Part shown: piece after piece, positions 9,461 through 18,987 of the stretch | How positions within the stretch are numbered: the stretch's first letter is position 1 | How the letters are laid out: every line of letters begins with the position of its first letter | From: Salinicola corii | GTDB lineage: Bacteria; Pseudomonadota; Gammaproteobacteria; Pseudomonadales; Halomonadaceae | DNA: 64,000 nucleotides | Assembly: GCF_008298015.1 (NCBI RefSeq) | Contig: NZ_VTPX01000011.1 | Location: forward strand, 1-64,000 | Direction of reading: 5' to 3' | The notes under the pieces: model-generated | Databases searched by the model: none | What the model was told of the DNA's origin: nothing | The model's input: only the letters and a program-made list of their open reading frames with translations | Position numbers and translations under genes: made by a program

Positions 9461-9787
9461 ATGACCCAGTCTTTCGCCCATCTCGATCCGACGACGCTGG
9501 CGCAGTGGCTGAGCGAAGGACGCTCGCTCAAGCTCGTCGACATTCGCGATCCCATGAGTTTCGCCCAGGGCCATATTCCCGGCAGCCGGCATCTCGACAA
9601 CACCACGGTGGCGGAGCTGGTGGACAAGACGCCCAGCGACACGCCCGTGGTGGTGGTCTGCTATCACGGGCACTCCAGTCAACAAGCCGCCTCCTGGCTT
9701 GCCGGGCAGGGCTTCGACGAGGTCTACAGCCTGGACGGCGGGTTCGTGGACTGGGCGCATCGCCGGCCCGAACATGTCGAACGATAA
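9461..9787 (+). CDS. glpE: Thiosulfate sulfurtransferase GlpE (single-domain rhodanese)
   Basis: A 108-residue single rhodanese domain, the usual GlpE length. The active-site loop reads VVVCYHGHSSQ, with catalytic Cys in the six-residue loop CYHGHS. It transfers sulfane sulfur from thiosulfate to cyanide or thioredoxin in vitro. AGGAG lies about 7 nt upstream of the ATG. The gene sits between apaH and cca on the same strand with short gaps. Confidence 0.92.
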   Translation: MTQSFAHLDPTTLAQWLSEGRSLKLVDIRDPMSFAQGHIPGSRHLDNTTVAELVDKTPSDTPVVVVCYHGHSSQQAASWLAGQGFDEVYSLDGGFVDWAHRRPEHVER

Positions 9788-9805
9788 CAGTGGCGAGAAG
9801 TGAGC

Positions 9806-10960
9806 ATGCCCCCCGATCCCCGTCTCGACGGGCTGGAGGTCTACCTGGTGGGTGGCGCCGTCCGTGATTCCCGCCTGGGCTGGCCGGTGGGCGATCGTGA
9901 CTGGGTGGTGGTCGGCGCCACGCCGGAGACCCTGCGCCAGCGCGGCTTCAAGCCCGTTGGCCGCGACTTTCCGGTCTTCCTGCATCCCGATACCCACGAG
10001 GAGTATGCGCTGGCGCGCACCGAGCGCAAGCAGGGGCACGGCTACACCGGGTTCGAGGTCCACGCCAGCCCCGACGTGACGCTGGAAGCCGATCTGGCGC
10101 GGCGGGATTTCACCATCAACGCCATGGCCGAGACCCCGGCGGGCGAACTGGTCGACCCCTATGGCGGTGCCGCCGATCTTGCGGCCAGAAGGCTCCGGCA
10201 TGTCTCGGCCGCATTCGTCGAGGATCCGTTGCGGGTGTTGCGCGCGGCGCGTTTCCTGGCGCGTTACCGCAAGCTCGGTTTCACCATCGCCGCGGAGACG
10301 ATGGCGCTGATGCGCCAGCTCACCGAGAGCGGCGAAATGCAGTATCTCGTCGCCGAGCGGGTGTGGACGGAGACACACAAGGCGCTGGGCGAAGCCGACC
10401 CTTCCGCCTATTTCCAAACGCTGGAGACGTGCGGGGCGTTGACGGTGCTGATGCCGCCGCTGGTGACGCCGTCGCTACCCGAGGTGTTGGCGCGACTCGC
10501 GCCCGTCCCCGACGAATCCGCGTCCCACAGCGTGGCGCTATGGCGCTGGGCGCGGCTCGGCGAGCACCTCGAGGACGATGAGCAAGCGCGGCTCAACGAT
10601 GCCGTCAAGGCGCCCAACGCCTTTCGGGATGCCATGCGGCTGGCGGCACTGTCCCGCCGGTTGCGTCTCCGCATCGATGATCTGCGGCCCGGTGACGCCG
10701 AAGATCGTGCCGGCGCGATCATGGCCTGGCTGGACGGGATCGACGCCTGGCGGCGGCCCGAGCGCGTCGCGCCGCTGCTGGCCCTGATCGCCCACGACGA
10801 CGGCGAACTGGCGGGCGATCTGGCGCTGGCCTGGCGGCTGGCCTCCCAGATCCTGCCCAAAGCGCTGCTCGACGAGGGGTTTCGTGGACTAGCGCTGGGG
10901 GAGGAGCTCTCCCGGCGTCGGGAAGCGACGGTGCGGGAAGCGCTGGGCACGAGCCGCTAG
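9806..10960 (+). CDS. cca: CCA-adding tRNA nucleotidyltransferase, class II, apparently without HD domain
   Basis: A 384-residue class II tRNA nucleotidyltransferase that builds or repairs the tRNA 3' CCA end. The signature VGGAVRD and the catalytic GDRDWVVVG (DxD-type) are near the N-terminus, followed by [10 protein letters not shown] and the RVLRAARF helix. ATG 9806 is preferred over GTG 9800 because GAGAAG is correctly spaced for the former. E. coli Cca (412 aa) carries a C-terminal HD phosphohydrolase domain. I find no HD motif in residues 230-384 here, so the phosphatase activities are probably absent. Confidence 0.93.
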   Translation: MPPDPRLDGLEVYLVGGAVRDSRLGWPVGDRDWVVVGATPETLRQRGFKPVGRDFPVFLHPDTHEEYALARTERKQGHGYTGFEVHASPDVTLEADLARRDFTINAMAETPAGELVDPYGGAADLAARRLRHVSAAFVEDPLRVLRAARFLARYRKLGFTIAAETMALMRQLTESGEMQYLVAERVWTETHKALGEADPSAYFQTLETCGALTVLMPPLVTPSLPEVLARLAPVPDESASHSVALWRWARLGEHLEDDEQARLNDAVKAPNAFRDAMRLAALSRRLRLRIDDLRPGDAEDRAGAIMAWLDGIDAWRRPERVAPLLALIAHDDGELAGDLALAWRLASQILPKALLDEGFRGLALGEELSRRREATVREALGTSR

Positions 10961-11000
10961 CGAGCCTTCGACGTGCCGGTCGACGGTGCTGGAGACCAGG

Positions 11001-11031
11001 ACGCCCGCTGCGGGAACCCCGCAGCGGGCGT
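11001..11031. terminator. Bidirectional hairpin between cca and the gluconate permease
   Basis: A perfect 14-bp GC-rich inverted repeat (ACGCCCGCTGCGGG and its complement) with a 3-nt loop sits between the convergent cca and permease genes, positioned to terminate both. No long T-run follows on either side. Confidence 0.7.
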
Positions 11032-11057
11032 CATGCGTTTCATGGCCGAGTAGCGGG

Positions 11058-12404
11058 TCAGACGAACAGGCCCACGATCAGCGCCATCACCAGCCCCGTC
11101 AGACCGATGATCGTCTCCATCACCGTCCAGCTCTTGAGCGTCTGCGCCTCGGTCAGACCGAAGTAGCGGTTGACCAGCCAGAAGCCGGAGTCGTTGACGT
11201 GGCTCAACACCGTGGCACCGGAAGCGATCGCGATGACCAGCAGGCCGAGCACCGGGCCGTCGAGATTGAGCGTGGTGATCACCGGGGCCATCAGGCCGGC
11301 GGCGGTGATCATCGCGACGGTGGCCGAGCCCTGGATCACACGCACCGCGGTGGAGATCAGGAACGCCAGCAGGATCGGCGGCAGGGCGCTTTCGGCCATG
11401 ATGTTGCCCATCACTTCGCCTACGCCGGAATCGATCAGCACCTGCTTGAACACGCCGCCGGCACCGGTGACCAGAATGATGATGCCGGCCGGTTCCAGCG
11501 CCTTGGTGGCGACTTCCATCACCTGTTCCCGCGTCATGCCGCGGCGCGTGCCCAGCAACGTGAAGGCGAGCAGTGTGGCTAGGGTCAGCGCCACGAACGG
11601 GTGACCGAGGAAGGTCAAGGCAGCCAGAACCGGGCTGTTCTCGGGCAGGATGACGCCGGAGACGGTGTTGAGGACGATCAGGGCCAGCGGCAGCAGGATG
11701 ATCGACAGGATCAGCTTGAAGCTGGGCAGGCCGGCTGTATCGAGATCGTTCTTCGGCAGTTCCATGTAATCCGGAATCTGGGCGTCGATACGCTTGGCGA
11801 TCCAGCGGCCGAACAGCGGGCCGGCGATGATCATGGCCGGCAGCCCGCAGATTGCGCCGAACAGGATCACGTAGCCAAGGTCGGCGCCGATCAGTTTGGC
11901 GACGGCGATCGGTCCCGGTGTCGGTGGAATGAACGAGTGGGTCACGGCAAGCCCTGCCAGCAGCGGAATGCCGTAATAAAGCAGCGAGCGGCCGGTGCGG
12001 CGTGTCAGGGCGTAGATCAGCGGCACCAGGATGATGAAGGCGACGTCCAGGAATACCGGAATCGCCACCAGGAAACCGGTGACCCCCATGGCCCACTGCG
12101 AGCGGTTCTCGCCGAACTTGTCGAGCAGCGTGCTGGCCAGGCGATCGACGCCACCGGAGACTTCCAGCATCTTGCCGAACATGGCGCCCAGGCCGACCAC
12201 GGTGGCGACGAAGCCCAGCGTGCCGCCCATGCCTTTCTCGACCGTATCCAGCAATTGGTCGACGTTCATGCCGGTGGCCAGCCCGACCAGACCACTGACG
12301 ACGAGCAGTGCGACGAAGGCGTGCAGGCGCAGTTTCATGACCAGGTAAAGCAGCACGATGATGCTGCCCAGCGCGGCGAGTATCAGAGAGGTAGGGCTAT
12401 CCAT
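11058..12404 (-). CDS. gntT: Gluconate:H+ symporter, GntP family
   Basis: A 448-residue integral membrane permease with about 12-14 hydrophobic segments. GntP-family landmarks such as SFIPPTPGPIAVA and GVFKQVLIDSGVG are present, the latter typical of gluconate permeases. The start at 12404 (AAGGA 11 nt upstream) is preferred over 12431. It lies divergent from gntK, with a GntR-type operator (12500-12513) in the 291-bp intergenic region, so both are probably induced by gluconate. Which GntP paralogue (GntT or GntU affinity class) cannot be told from sequence. Confidence 0.88.
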   Translation of the reverse strand: MDSPTSLILAALGSIIVLLYLVMKLRLHAFVALLVVSGLVGLATGMNVDQLLDTVEKGMGGTLGFVATVVGLGAMFGKMLEVSGGVDRLASTLLDKFGENRSQWAMGVTGFLVAIPVFLDVAFIILVPLIYALTRRTGRSLLYYGIPLLAGLAVTHSFIPPTPGPIAVAKLIGADLGYVILFGAICGLPAMIIAGPLFGRWIAKRIDAQIPDYMELPKNDLDTAGLPSFKLILSIILLPLALIVLNTVSGVILPENSPVLAALTFLGHPFVALTLATLLAFTLLGTRRGMTREQVMEVATKALEPAGIIILVTGAGGVFKQVLIDSGVGEVMGNIMAESALPPILLAFLISTAVRVIQGSATVAMITAAGLMAPVITTLNLDGPVLGLLVIAIASGATVLSHVNDSGFWLVNRYFGLTEAQTLKSWTVMETIIGLTGLVMALIVGLFV

Positions 12405-12499
12405 GTCGACGACATTCCTTGGTGAGAGCACGCGGCGCCGGAGGCCGGCTATACGCCAATGGTGGCGTTGTGCTTCGCGGTGGAGTTGGCGAAAATGGA

Positions 12500-12513
12500 T
12501 GTTACCGGTAACA
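12500..12513. promoter_or_regulatory. GntR operator in gntT/gntK intergenic region
   Basis: The 14-bp perfect palindrome TGTTACCGGTAACA matches the E. coli GntR operator consensus. It lies about 95 bp upstream of the permease start and 180 bp upstream of gntK. The same core recurs at 14313-14324 upstream of gntR itself. Confidence 0.8.
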
Positions 12514-12695
12514 GGTCGATCTCAACAATGCACCTAAAGACGTAGAGACAACATCGATCCCATCGGGTTAGCCCGGTAGCAGACCGGCGAGACCACACGG
12601 CACCAATCACATCCGTACCAGTCACATATGTATCGATTACCAGGTAGTCATTACCTGCGTAGCAACCCTGCTGGTACCAATCGGAAGGCAATGTC

Positions 12696-13229
12696 ATGGA
12701 CGCAAAGATGAGTCGGCGCATCGTCGTAATGGGCGTATCCAGCTGCGGCAAGACCGAAGTCGGGCAGCGGCTGGCAACCGCACTGGGAGGGCGCTTCCTC
12801 GATGGGGACGACTACCACTCGCCGGAGAGCGTCGCCAAGATGTCTCGCGGCGAACCTCTCGACGACGACGACCGGGCCGGCTGGCTGCAGCGACTGGCGG
12901 AGTTCCTGGCCGAGGCCAGGGCCAGGGACGAGACGCTGGTCATCGGCTGCTCGGCACTCAAGAAGCGCTACCGCGATACGTTGCGCCAAGGCGATGGCGA
13001 ACTCACCTTCGTGCATCTTGCCGGAAGCCGCGAACTGCTGCTGCAGCGCATCCAGGCGCGCCGGGAGCACTTCTTCAAAGGGGAGTCGATGCTCGACAGC
13101 CAGCTGGCCACGCTCGAAGCCCCCGGCGAGGATGAGGCGGTAACCGTCGACATCGCCGGCACGCTCGAGCAGGTGGTCAACGAAGCGGTACTGAAACTCG
13201 AGAAGCGATTTCTCGCCGCCGGGCGCTGA
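12696..13229 (+). CDS. gntK: Gluconokinase
   Basis: A 177-residue P-loop kinase (GntK/IdnK type) that makes 6-phosphogluconate from gluconate for the Entner-Doudoroff and pentose phosphate routes. The Walker A loop is GVSSCGKTEVG. Downstream DGDDYHSPESVAKM, CSALKKRYRD and REHFFKGESMLDSQLATLE are family hallmarks. GGAAGG lies about 8 nt upstream of the ATG. It is divergent from the permease and convergent with gntR, within a compact gluconate module. Confidence 0.93.
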   Translation: MDAKMSRRIVVMGVSSCGKTEVGQRLATALGGRFLDGDDYHSPESVAKMSRGEPLDDDDRAGWLQRLAEFLAEARARDETLVIGCSALKKRYRDTLRQGDGELTFVHLAGSRELLLQRIQARREHFFKGESMLDSQLATLEAPGEDEAVTVDIAGTLEQVVNEAVLKLEKRFLAAGR

Positions 13230-13271
13230 AATACCCGCCCGCCCCGGAGGCGCGCGCAGGCGGGGCTCCGT

Positions 13272-14279
13272 TCAGAGGCTCCCGCCAATGCGAATCTGGA
13301 ACCCCAGGTTTTCGCTGGAGGGTCGCAGTGGGGTGCCCTGAAGGCGAGCCAGCAGGCGTGAGGCGATGACATCACCGATACGCCGCCGGGGTGTCACCAC
13401 CGTTGCCAGTGGCGGAGCGGTCGCCTCGGTGATGTCGAGACCGTTGAAGCCGGCCAGTGCCAGAGCACCAGGCACCTCGAGCCGGCGCCGCTGACACTCG
13501 AACAGCGCCCCGGCGGCGAGGTCGTCGTTGCAGCAGAACACCGCCTCCAGATCCGGCCAGCGTTCCAGCATCGAGCCCAGCATCTCTCCGCCCAGCCGAT
13601 AGGAGGAGGGGTGGGGCGTGGTCAGGCAGCGCTGGGCCGATAGCCCCGCCTGCCGCATCGCCGTCTCCCATCCCGCCATGCGCAGTTGCGCGCGGTGATC
13701 CATGCGCGCGCCGAGAAAGCCGACTCGTCGATAGCCCCGCTCGAGAAACGCCTGCGTCATCGCCACGCCGGCTTCGTGCTGGTCCAGCCCGACGTTGATG
13801 TCCAGCGGCGTCTCGGTGAGCTCCAGCGTCTCGACCACCGGCACCCGGGCTCGCGCCAGCAGGCGACAGGCATGATCGGTGTGGCGGGTGCCGGGTAGAA
13901 TCAGTGCCTCGACGCCGTAGCTCAAGTAGGTGTCGATCAGTCGTTCCTCTTCCAGGATCGAATAGCCGGTATGACCGATCAGTACCTGATAACCCGCTTC
14001 ACTCAGTCCCTCCTGGACCCCCCGCTGGATTTCCGAGAACACCGAGTTGGAGAGCGACGGAATCAACAGGGCAACGCTATGCGACCGACCGCTGGCCAGG
14101 GCGCCGGCGGAGTGATTGGGAATGTAGCCGAGCTCGTCGATGGCGGATTCGATGCGCAATCGCAAGGCGGCTGAAACCCGGTGGGGCTCCCGCAGGGCGC
14201 GTGACACCGTGATCTTGGTGACGCCGACACGGTCGGCAATGTGTTGAAGCGTCACCCGCCCAGAGGAACGACGTGGCAT
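13272..14279 (-). CDS. gntR: LacI-family gluconate operon repressor GntR
   Basis: A 335-residue LacI/GalR regulator. The N-terminal helix-turn-helix reads LQHIADRVGVTKITVSRALR (about residues 10-29) and is followed by the hinge and a periplasmic-binding-protein-like effector domain. Gene context (permease, gluconokinase) and palindromes of the GntR type upstream of both the target genes and this gene support gluconate-responsive repression with autoregulation. Confidence 0.9.
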   Translation of the reverse strand: MPRRSSGRVTLQHIADRVGVTKITVSRALREPHRVSAALRLRIESAIDELGYIPNHSAGALASGRSHSVALLIPSLSNSVFSEIQRGVQEGLSEAGYQVLIGHTGYSILEEERLIDTYLSYGVEALILPGTRHTDHACRLLARARVPVVETLELTETPLDINVGLDQHEAGVAMTQAFLERGYRRVGFLGARMDHRAQLRMAGWETAMRQAGLSAQRCLTTPHPSSYRLGGEMLGSMLERWPDLEAVFCCNDDLAAGALFECQRRRLEVPGALALAGFNGLDITEATAPPLATVVTPRRRIGDVIASRLLARLQGTPLRPSSENLGFQIRIGGSL

Positions 14280-14312
14280 GACAATCCCCGGAATCGATTC
14301 TTGTGTCTGGTG

Positions 14313-14324
14313 GTTACCGGTAAC
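14313..14324. promoter_or_regulatory. GntR operator upstream of gntR
   Basis: The perfect palindrome GTTACCGGTAAC lies 34 bp upstream of the gntR start codon and shares its core with the operator at 12500-12513. It implies autoregulation. It could also influence lysO only weakly, since that gene ends here rather than starts. Confidence 0.75.
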
Positions 14325-14411
14325 TTTCGGGGTAGATTACCACGCCGGTGCTGGCGAGCTCTCTGGACCCATGGTCGTAGAGCACATCGTGGAAAAAGCC
14401 TCATGAAAGAG

Positions 14412-15341
14412 TCAGAACGATAGCAACAACAAGATCAGCGGCGGAGAGAGTAGTGACAATAGAAACCCGCTGACGATCGCCAGCGGCACGCAGGTGATGC
14501 CACCGTACTGCTGGATCACCGGCAGGCTCACGTCCATCGATGTCGCGCCGGCATAGCCGATCGCCAGCGGCATGGCGCGACGGATGAACAGCGGTACCAG
14601 CAGGAAGGCCAGCAGTTCGCGGGCCAGGTCGTTGAAGAAGGCGGCGCCGCCGAGCACCGGTCCGAGCTGGTCGCCGATCAGGATGCCGGAGAGCGAGTAC
14701 CAGCCGAACCCCGCGGCCATCGCCATCCCCTCGTTCCAGGGCAACTGGAGCAGCGGTGCCGCGATCAGCCCCGCCAGCATCGAACTCGCGGACACGGTCG
14801 CCGCGATCGCCAGCCCCAGTCGGTTGAGCAGAATCTGGCGCAGTCCGAGTCCGGAGTTGCGAAGCTGGCAGCCGATCAGGAAGAGCAGGGCGTAGAGCGC
14901 CCAAGTCGCCAGCGTTTCCGCCAGCGAGGCCAGGTGCCATCCCAGCAGCTGGGCGCCCGCGCCGATGATGACGCCGAGCAGCACCACGCCCGCCAGTTGC
15001 AGCGAGCCCAACATCGCCTGCAGCTTGCCGGCGGGCGCGGCGTTGTCCTTGCTGTCCACCAGCGATTGACGGCGAGCCAGCCGTCGACGCGATAACCATG
15101 CCAGCGCCAGCAGATTGATCGGCGAGATCACCAGAAACAGGATCAGCGCCGTGGATCCGATGCGGGACAACTGCCCGAGCAGGTTCTCCATCCCGCCCAG
15201 GCTGATGCCCATCAGCAGCAGGATCACGTAGACCGAGGCACTGACGCCGCGATCGATGGCCTGACGAATCCCAGCCTGGCGAACGGGGATCAGGTAGCCC
15301 ACGATCAATGGCAGCAGTATCCACAACAACCCCAGCAGCAT
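14412..15341 (-). CDS. lysO: Lysine exporter LysO (YbjE, DUF340)
   Basis: A 309-residue inner membrane protein with about eight transmembrane segments of the LysO family, which exports L-lysine and thialysine in E. coli. Landmarks are the acidic-residue segments GFGWYSLSGIL and FFNDLARE and the C-terminal GATSMDVSLPVIQ. The ATG at 15341 (GGAG 5 nt upstream) matches family length better than the upstream TTG at 15377. Genes are spaced as a separate unit downstream of the DUF3108 gene's terminator. Confidence 0.85.
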   Translation of the reverse strand: MLLGLLWILLPLIVGYLIPVRQAGIRQAIDRGVSASVYVILLLMGISLGGMENLLGQLSRIGSTALILFLVISPINLLALAWLSRRRLARRQSLVDSKDNAAPAGKLQAMLGSLQLAGVVLLGVIIGAGAQLLGWHLASLAETLATWALYALLFLIGCQLRNSGLGLRQILLNRLGLAIAATVSASSMLAGLIAAPLLQLPWNEGMAMAAGFGWYSLSGILIGDQLGPVLGGAAFFNDLARELLAFLLVPLFIRRAMPLAIGYAGATSMDVSLPVIQQYGGITCVPLAIVSGFLLSLLSPPLILLLLSF

Positions 15342-15388
15342 GACCTCTCCCGAAGCGAACCCATGAGTCACCGACAACGATGCGGCAC

Positions 15389-15420
15389 GAAAAAAACGGA
15401 CGCCGATGAATCGGCGCCCG
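15389..15420 (-). terminator. Rho-independent terminator of the DUF3108 gene
   Basis: On the minus strand CGGGCGCCGAT-TC-ATCGGCGTCCG forms a near-perfect stem followed by seven to eight T residues. It lies about 55 nt beyond the DUF3108 stop codon and upstream of lysO. Confidence 0.85.
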
Positions 15421-15476
15421 TGATTGGCAATGAACTCTAGAGGATACGCGCTGAAGAGGGAAGAACGGCTGGCCGG

Positions 15477-16199
15477 TTATCCGCCGTTGGTGCTTGCCGG
15501 GGCTGCGCTGGAGGGGGCGAGCGTCAGATCGGTGAGGGTCAGGTGGCTACGTTCCTCGTCGTCGCGCACGTAGCGCATCTTGAGCAGCAGGCCGGGGATC
15601 TCGCGGTGAAAGGTGAAGTAGAGATGTCGGCCCTGTTTGTCGGGGTCCCAGGTGTCCACGGTAACGCCCGGAAACGTGCCGGCGGGCGTCTCGATGTCGC
15701 TACGATCGACCACCCGGTAGTAGAGCATCTCCGTCTTGCCCTTGTGATTCTGATAGTCGAGCTGGCAGGGCGAGACCTGAGTGCTGGCGCAGCGGGCATC
15801 CGGCGCCTTGCGCGAGAGATCGAAAAGGGCGGTCTGGCGGTCCGGTAGCGCCTGCAACTGGGACCGGTCCAGATGATAGTCGTCGCCGATTCCCACCAGC
15901 GAGTAGGCGCTGGTGTAGTCCAGCGCCTGCACGCGATCGCCATCGAGCTGAAATCGCCCGCGCTCCTCGCCGCTGGCGACCTTGATGCTCGCTCGCATGT
16001 CGCTCTCCCAGACATCGCCGGTTTGCAAGTCATTACCCAGGTGCGAGAGCTGGTGGGTGATCGTCGCATCCGGCCAGCCGCTGATATCGAGTCGATAGTG
16101 GGCGGTGAACGGCGTCGGTGCGGCCAGTGCCAGACTAGTCCAGCAGGCCAATGCCAATGCGGCCGTTGCCTTGAACGCTTGGCGATAGTTGAGTGACAT
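15477..16199 (-). CDS. DUF3108 domain protein, exported
   Basis: A 240-residue protein with an N-terminal signal peptide (cleavage near residue 26, ALA/APTPF) and a DUF3108 domain, a beta-rich periplasmic or envelope domain of unknown function. Residues YRLDISG, SAYSLVG, GTFPGVTVDTWD and RSHLTLTDL match the family layout. Two Cys (in DARCASTQVSPCQLDY) may form a disulfide. The start at 16199 is set by AAGGGAAACC upstream and the signal peptide. It appears monocistronic. I cannot assign a function. Confidence 0.8.
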   Translation of the reverse strand: MSLNYRQAFKATAALALACWTSLALAAPTPFTAHYRLDISGWPDATITHQLSHLGNDLQTGDVWESDMRASIKVASGEERGRFQLDGDRVQALDYTSAYSLVGIGDDYHLDRSQLQALPDRQTALFDLSRKAPDARCASTQVSPCQLDYQNHKGKTEMLYYRVVDRSDIETPAGTFPGVTVDTWDPDKQGRHLYFTFHREIPGLLLKMRYVRDDEERSHLTLTDLTLAPSSAAPASTNGG

Positions 16200-16399
16200 G
16201 GTTTCCCTTGCTACGTGTTTCAGTGGGGCGGTTCTCGCACGTTCAGTCGAGTGAGATATCAGACGCCGAATTGCTGACGGTGTTCCCAAGATGCCATTCG
16301 TGGACTTCCTCTCGATATGCCGCGAAGGCCTGGGGGGGGGGCAGCGCCGTCGTATGGCGCCAGCGCGGATACGGGGAGGGCGGCAGGCCGTACGAACGA

Positions 16400-16423
16400 C
16401 AACGGGACCCGCAGGCCCCGTTG
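16400..16423 (-). terminator. Possible terminator downstream of gcd
   Basis: An inverted repeat CAACGGG/CCCGTTG with a GC-rich 10-nt loop lies 26 nt after the gcd stop on the minus strand, without a T-run. The remaining 16200-16399 interval holds a run of nine G residues (16331-16339) and no recognisable gene. Confidence 0.35.
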
Positions 16424-16448
16424 ATCAGTCACGGCAAGCGAGTCGAGA

Positions 16449-18888
16449 TTAGTCGCTGTCCGGCAGGGCATAGGCGATCACGTAGTCGCCACGATCCGGT
16501 GACTGGCGAGCGCCACCTGCCGAGATCAGGATGTACTGCTTGCCGGTCTCCGGCGAGACGTAGGAGATCGGCGTGCCCTGGCTGCCGACCGGCAGGCGAG
16601 TCTTCCAAACTTCTTTGCCAGTCGCCGAGTCGAAGGCGCGTAGCCAGTAGTCCTGGGTCGCGGCGAAGAATGTCAGGCCACCTTGCGTCGTCAGCGAGCC
16701 GCCAATGGTCGGCATGCCGACCGGCATCGGCATGCGCAGTTTGGTGCCGAACATCACCGTGTCCTGGATCGTGCCCAGCGGAACTTCCCAGTTGACCTCC
16801 TGGGTCTTCATGTCGATCGCGGTCAGGCTGCCGAACGGCGGCTCCTGGCAGGGAATGCCGAGCGGAGACAGGAAGCGGTCCTTGATCACCGAGTAGGGTG
16901 TGCCCTTGAGCGGCACCGCACCCATGGCAGCGTTGACCGCTTCGCCACCTTGGGAGGCGGCGGCGTCCTTGTCCTGTGGTTCCATGTGGACCCACAACCC
17001 CAGGCGCATGTCATTGACGTAGAGTGTCTGCGAGGTCGGGTCGTAGGAGAATCCGCCCCAGTTCATGCCGCCCAGCGAGCCCGGGTAGGAGAGCGAGTAG
17101 TCGGTATCCGGCGCGGTGAACAGCCCGTCGTAGCGATAGCCCTTGAAGATGTAGCGGCACATCAACTGGTCGAACGGCGTGGCGCCCCACATGTCCGCCT
17201 CTGTCAGGTGCTCCGCGCCGATCTGCGGCATGCCGACGGAGACCGGCTGGGTCGGCGAGTACTTTTCGTTGGGAATGTTGGCCGGCTTGACCTTTTGCTC
17301 GACGACGTCGGTCAGCGGCTCGCCGGTCAACCGATCCAGCACGAAGATCTGGCCGACCTTGCTGCCGAAGGTGAGCGCCGGGGTTGTCGAGCCATCCGCT
17401 TCGGGAAAGTCGATCAGCGTCGGCTGCATCGGCACGTCGTAATCCCACAGATCATGATGGACCGTCTGGTAGTGCCACTTCTCTTCGCCAGTGGTGGCGT
17501 CGAGCGCCAGCATGGTCGCGCCGTACTCCTCGTCTTCCGGGGTGCGCTCCGGCCCCCAGAGGTCGATGGCGGCGCCGCCCACCGGCATGAAGAGGATGTT
17601 GGAAGCTGGGTCGTAGGTCATCGGCGCCCAGACGTTCGGCGTCGAGCGCACGTAGTTGTCACCGGGGGCCGGCGCTTCCCGATCCTGCGGATTGCCGGGA
17701 TCGAACGCCCAGCGCATCTCGCCGGTAATGACATCGAAACCTCGCATGACACCGCCGGGCATGTCGAGGGCGACGTTGTCGGCCACGCGACCGCCGACGG
17801 CGACGGTGGTGCCCGCTACCGTCGGCGGCGAGGTCAGGGAATAGAGCGGTGCCTTGGCGTCGCCCAACCCGGCCTTGAGATCGACGCGGCCGTTGTCGCC
17901 GAAGCTCTGACACAGCTCACCGGTTTCAGCATCCAGGGCGACCAGAACGGCGTCGATGGTATTCATGAAGATGCGGCGGCGACAGGCCGTGGCATCGGCG
18001 GCGAGGGACGGCTGTGGAACCGGCGAGGCATCGCCCAACGTCGTCTGCTGGACCGGCTCGTCGGCATCGAAATAGGCCAGTCCGCGGCAGCGCACCCAGG
18101 TCTTGGTGTCGGTAGGGAACTCATGGCGCCAGTTCTCTTCGCCGGTATCCGCATCGACCGAAATCACGGTGTTGGACGGCGTGCAGAGGTAGACGGAATC
18201 GCCGACCTGCAGCGGCGTTTGCTGATCCTCGAAACCCGCCCCGGTGGGGCTAAGCGGTGTGTCGCCGGTATGGAAGGTCCAGGCGACCTCGAGGGAGTCG
18301 ACGTTGTCTCGGTTGATCTGATCGAGCGCGGCAAAACGCCCGCCGCTACCGTCAGAGCTGTAGTGATCCCAGTCCACCTGACGAGTGACATCGGTAACCG
18401 GAGTCTCGCCGGTGGCGGCGACGCTATTGTGGATGCCATGGGGCTGGAACATGCCCCAGGTCATGCCGACGATCGCGATCAGTGCAACGGCGGCAGCGCC
18501 AAGGTTGACGCCTTTGTTGGCCTGAAGGCCGGCTCGCCTCAGGATCAGCGGTTGAATCAGCAGCAGCAGGAACAGCGCGCACAGGAAAGTGAAGATACGC
18601 GCGTGCAGCGCCCAGAAATCCAGCCCCGCTTCCCAGAACGCCCAGATGACGGTGGCAATGAAGGCCACCAAATAGATGGCCAGGGCCTTGGTACCACCGC
18701 GGACGATTTCGATGCCCGTGGCGATCAGCGCCAAGCCCATCAGCAAGTAATACCAACTGCCACCGCGACCGATCAGCATGGCGCCGCCGACCGCGAGCCC
18801 CAACCCCCAACCCCAAGATGGCGAAGATGGCGCCGGCCACGATCAGCAGGGCGCTGACCGGCCTGGATACCCGGCTTGTTTGTCTCAT
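16449..18888 (-). CDS. gcd: Membrane-bound PQQ-dependent glucose dehydrogenase, with apparent frameshift
   Basis: This quinoprotein oxidises glucose (and other aldoses) to gluconolactone in the periplasm and passes electrons to ubiquinone. Five hydrophobic segments (first ~140 residues) precede an eight-bladed propeller, with SDGSGGRFAALDQIN and repeated W-motifs. The natural start is ATG 18888 (AAGGGG 9 nt upstream), giving MRQTSRVSRPVSALL. That frame runs into another after codon ~30: the tandem repeat TTGGGG-TTGGGGG-TTGGGG (minus strand, 18798-18816) has one extra G, and the remaining 784 codons are open in the +1-shifted frame. Removing one G restores a full ~813-residue protein. It could be a sequencing error, a real mutation or slippage-based phase variation. 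The product fits the nearby gluconate genes. Confidence 0.85.
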
Positions 18889-18924
18889 CCCTCGAATCCC
18901 CTTTGATAAGCCTCGGGGATTCTA

Positions 18925-18944
18925 CTCAAGACGAAAGTCTTGAG
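18925..18944 (-). terminator. Hairpin with GAAA/TTTC loop between ghrA and gcd
   Basis: A perfect 8-bp inverted repeat CTCAAGAC/GTCTTGAG encloses a four-base loop, 44 nt after the ghrA-like stop on the minus strand. No T-run follows. It lies in the gcd upstream region, so a regulatory role is also possible. Confidence 0.45.
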
Positions 18945-18987
18945 CCATCTTGTTAGCATGCTACATGATTGGTTTCGTCCCTTGCAC

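Noticed and set aside
12634-12657. ATTACCAGGTAGT, a degenerate third GntR-like site before gntK
   Set aside because: It departs from the palindrome at several positions and lacks symmetry.
13233-13270. Possible GC hairpin between gntK and gntR
   Set aside because: The arms pair poorly and there is no T-run. It is too weak to list as a terminator.
16331-16339. Run of nine G residues upstream of the DUF3108 gene
   Set aside because: It lies in non-coding DNA about 130 bp from the start codon, so a phase-variation role cannot be argued.
16683-18857. 724-codon open frame antisense to gcd
   Set aside because: No protein-family resemblance and no ribosome site. It is a GC-rich antisense shadow of gcd, whose propeller motifs are clear on the other strand.
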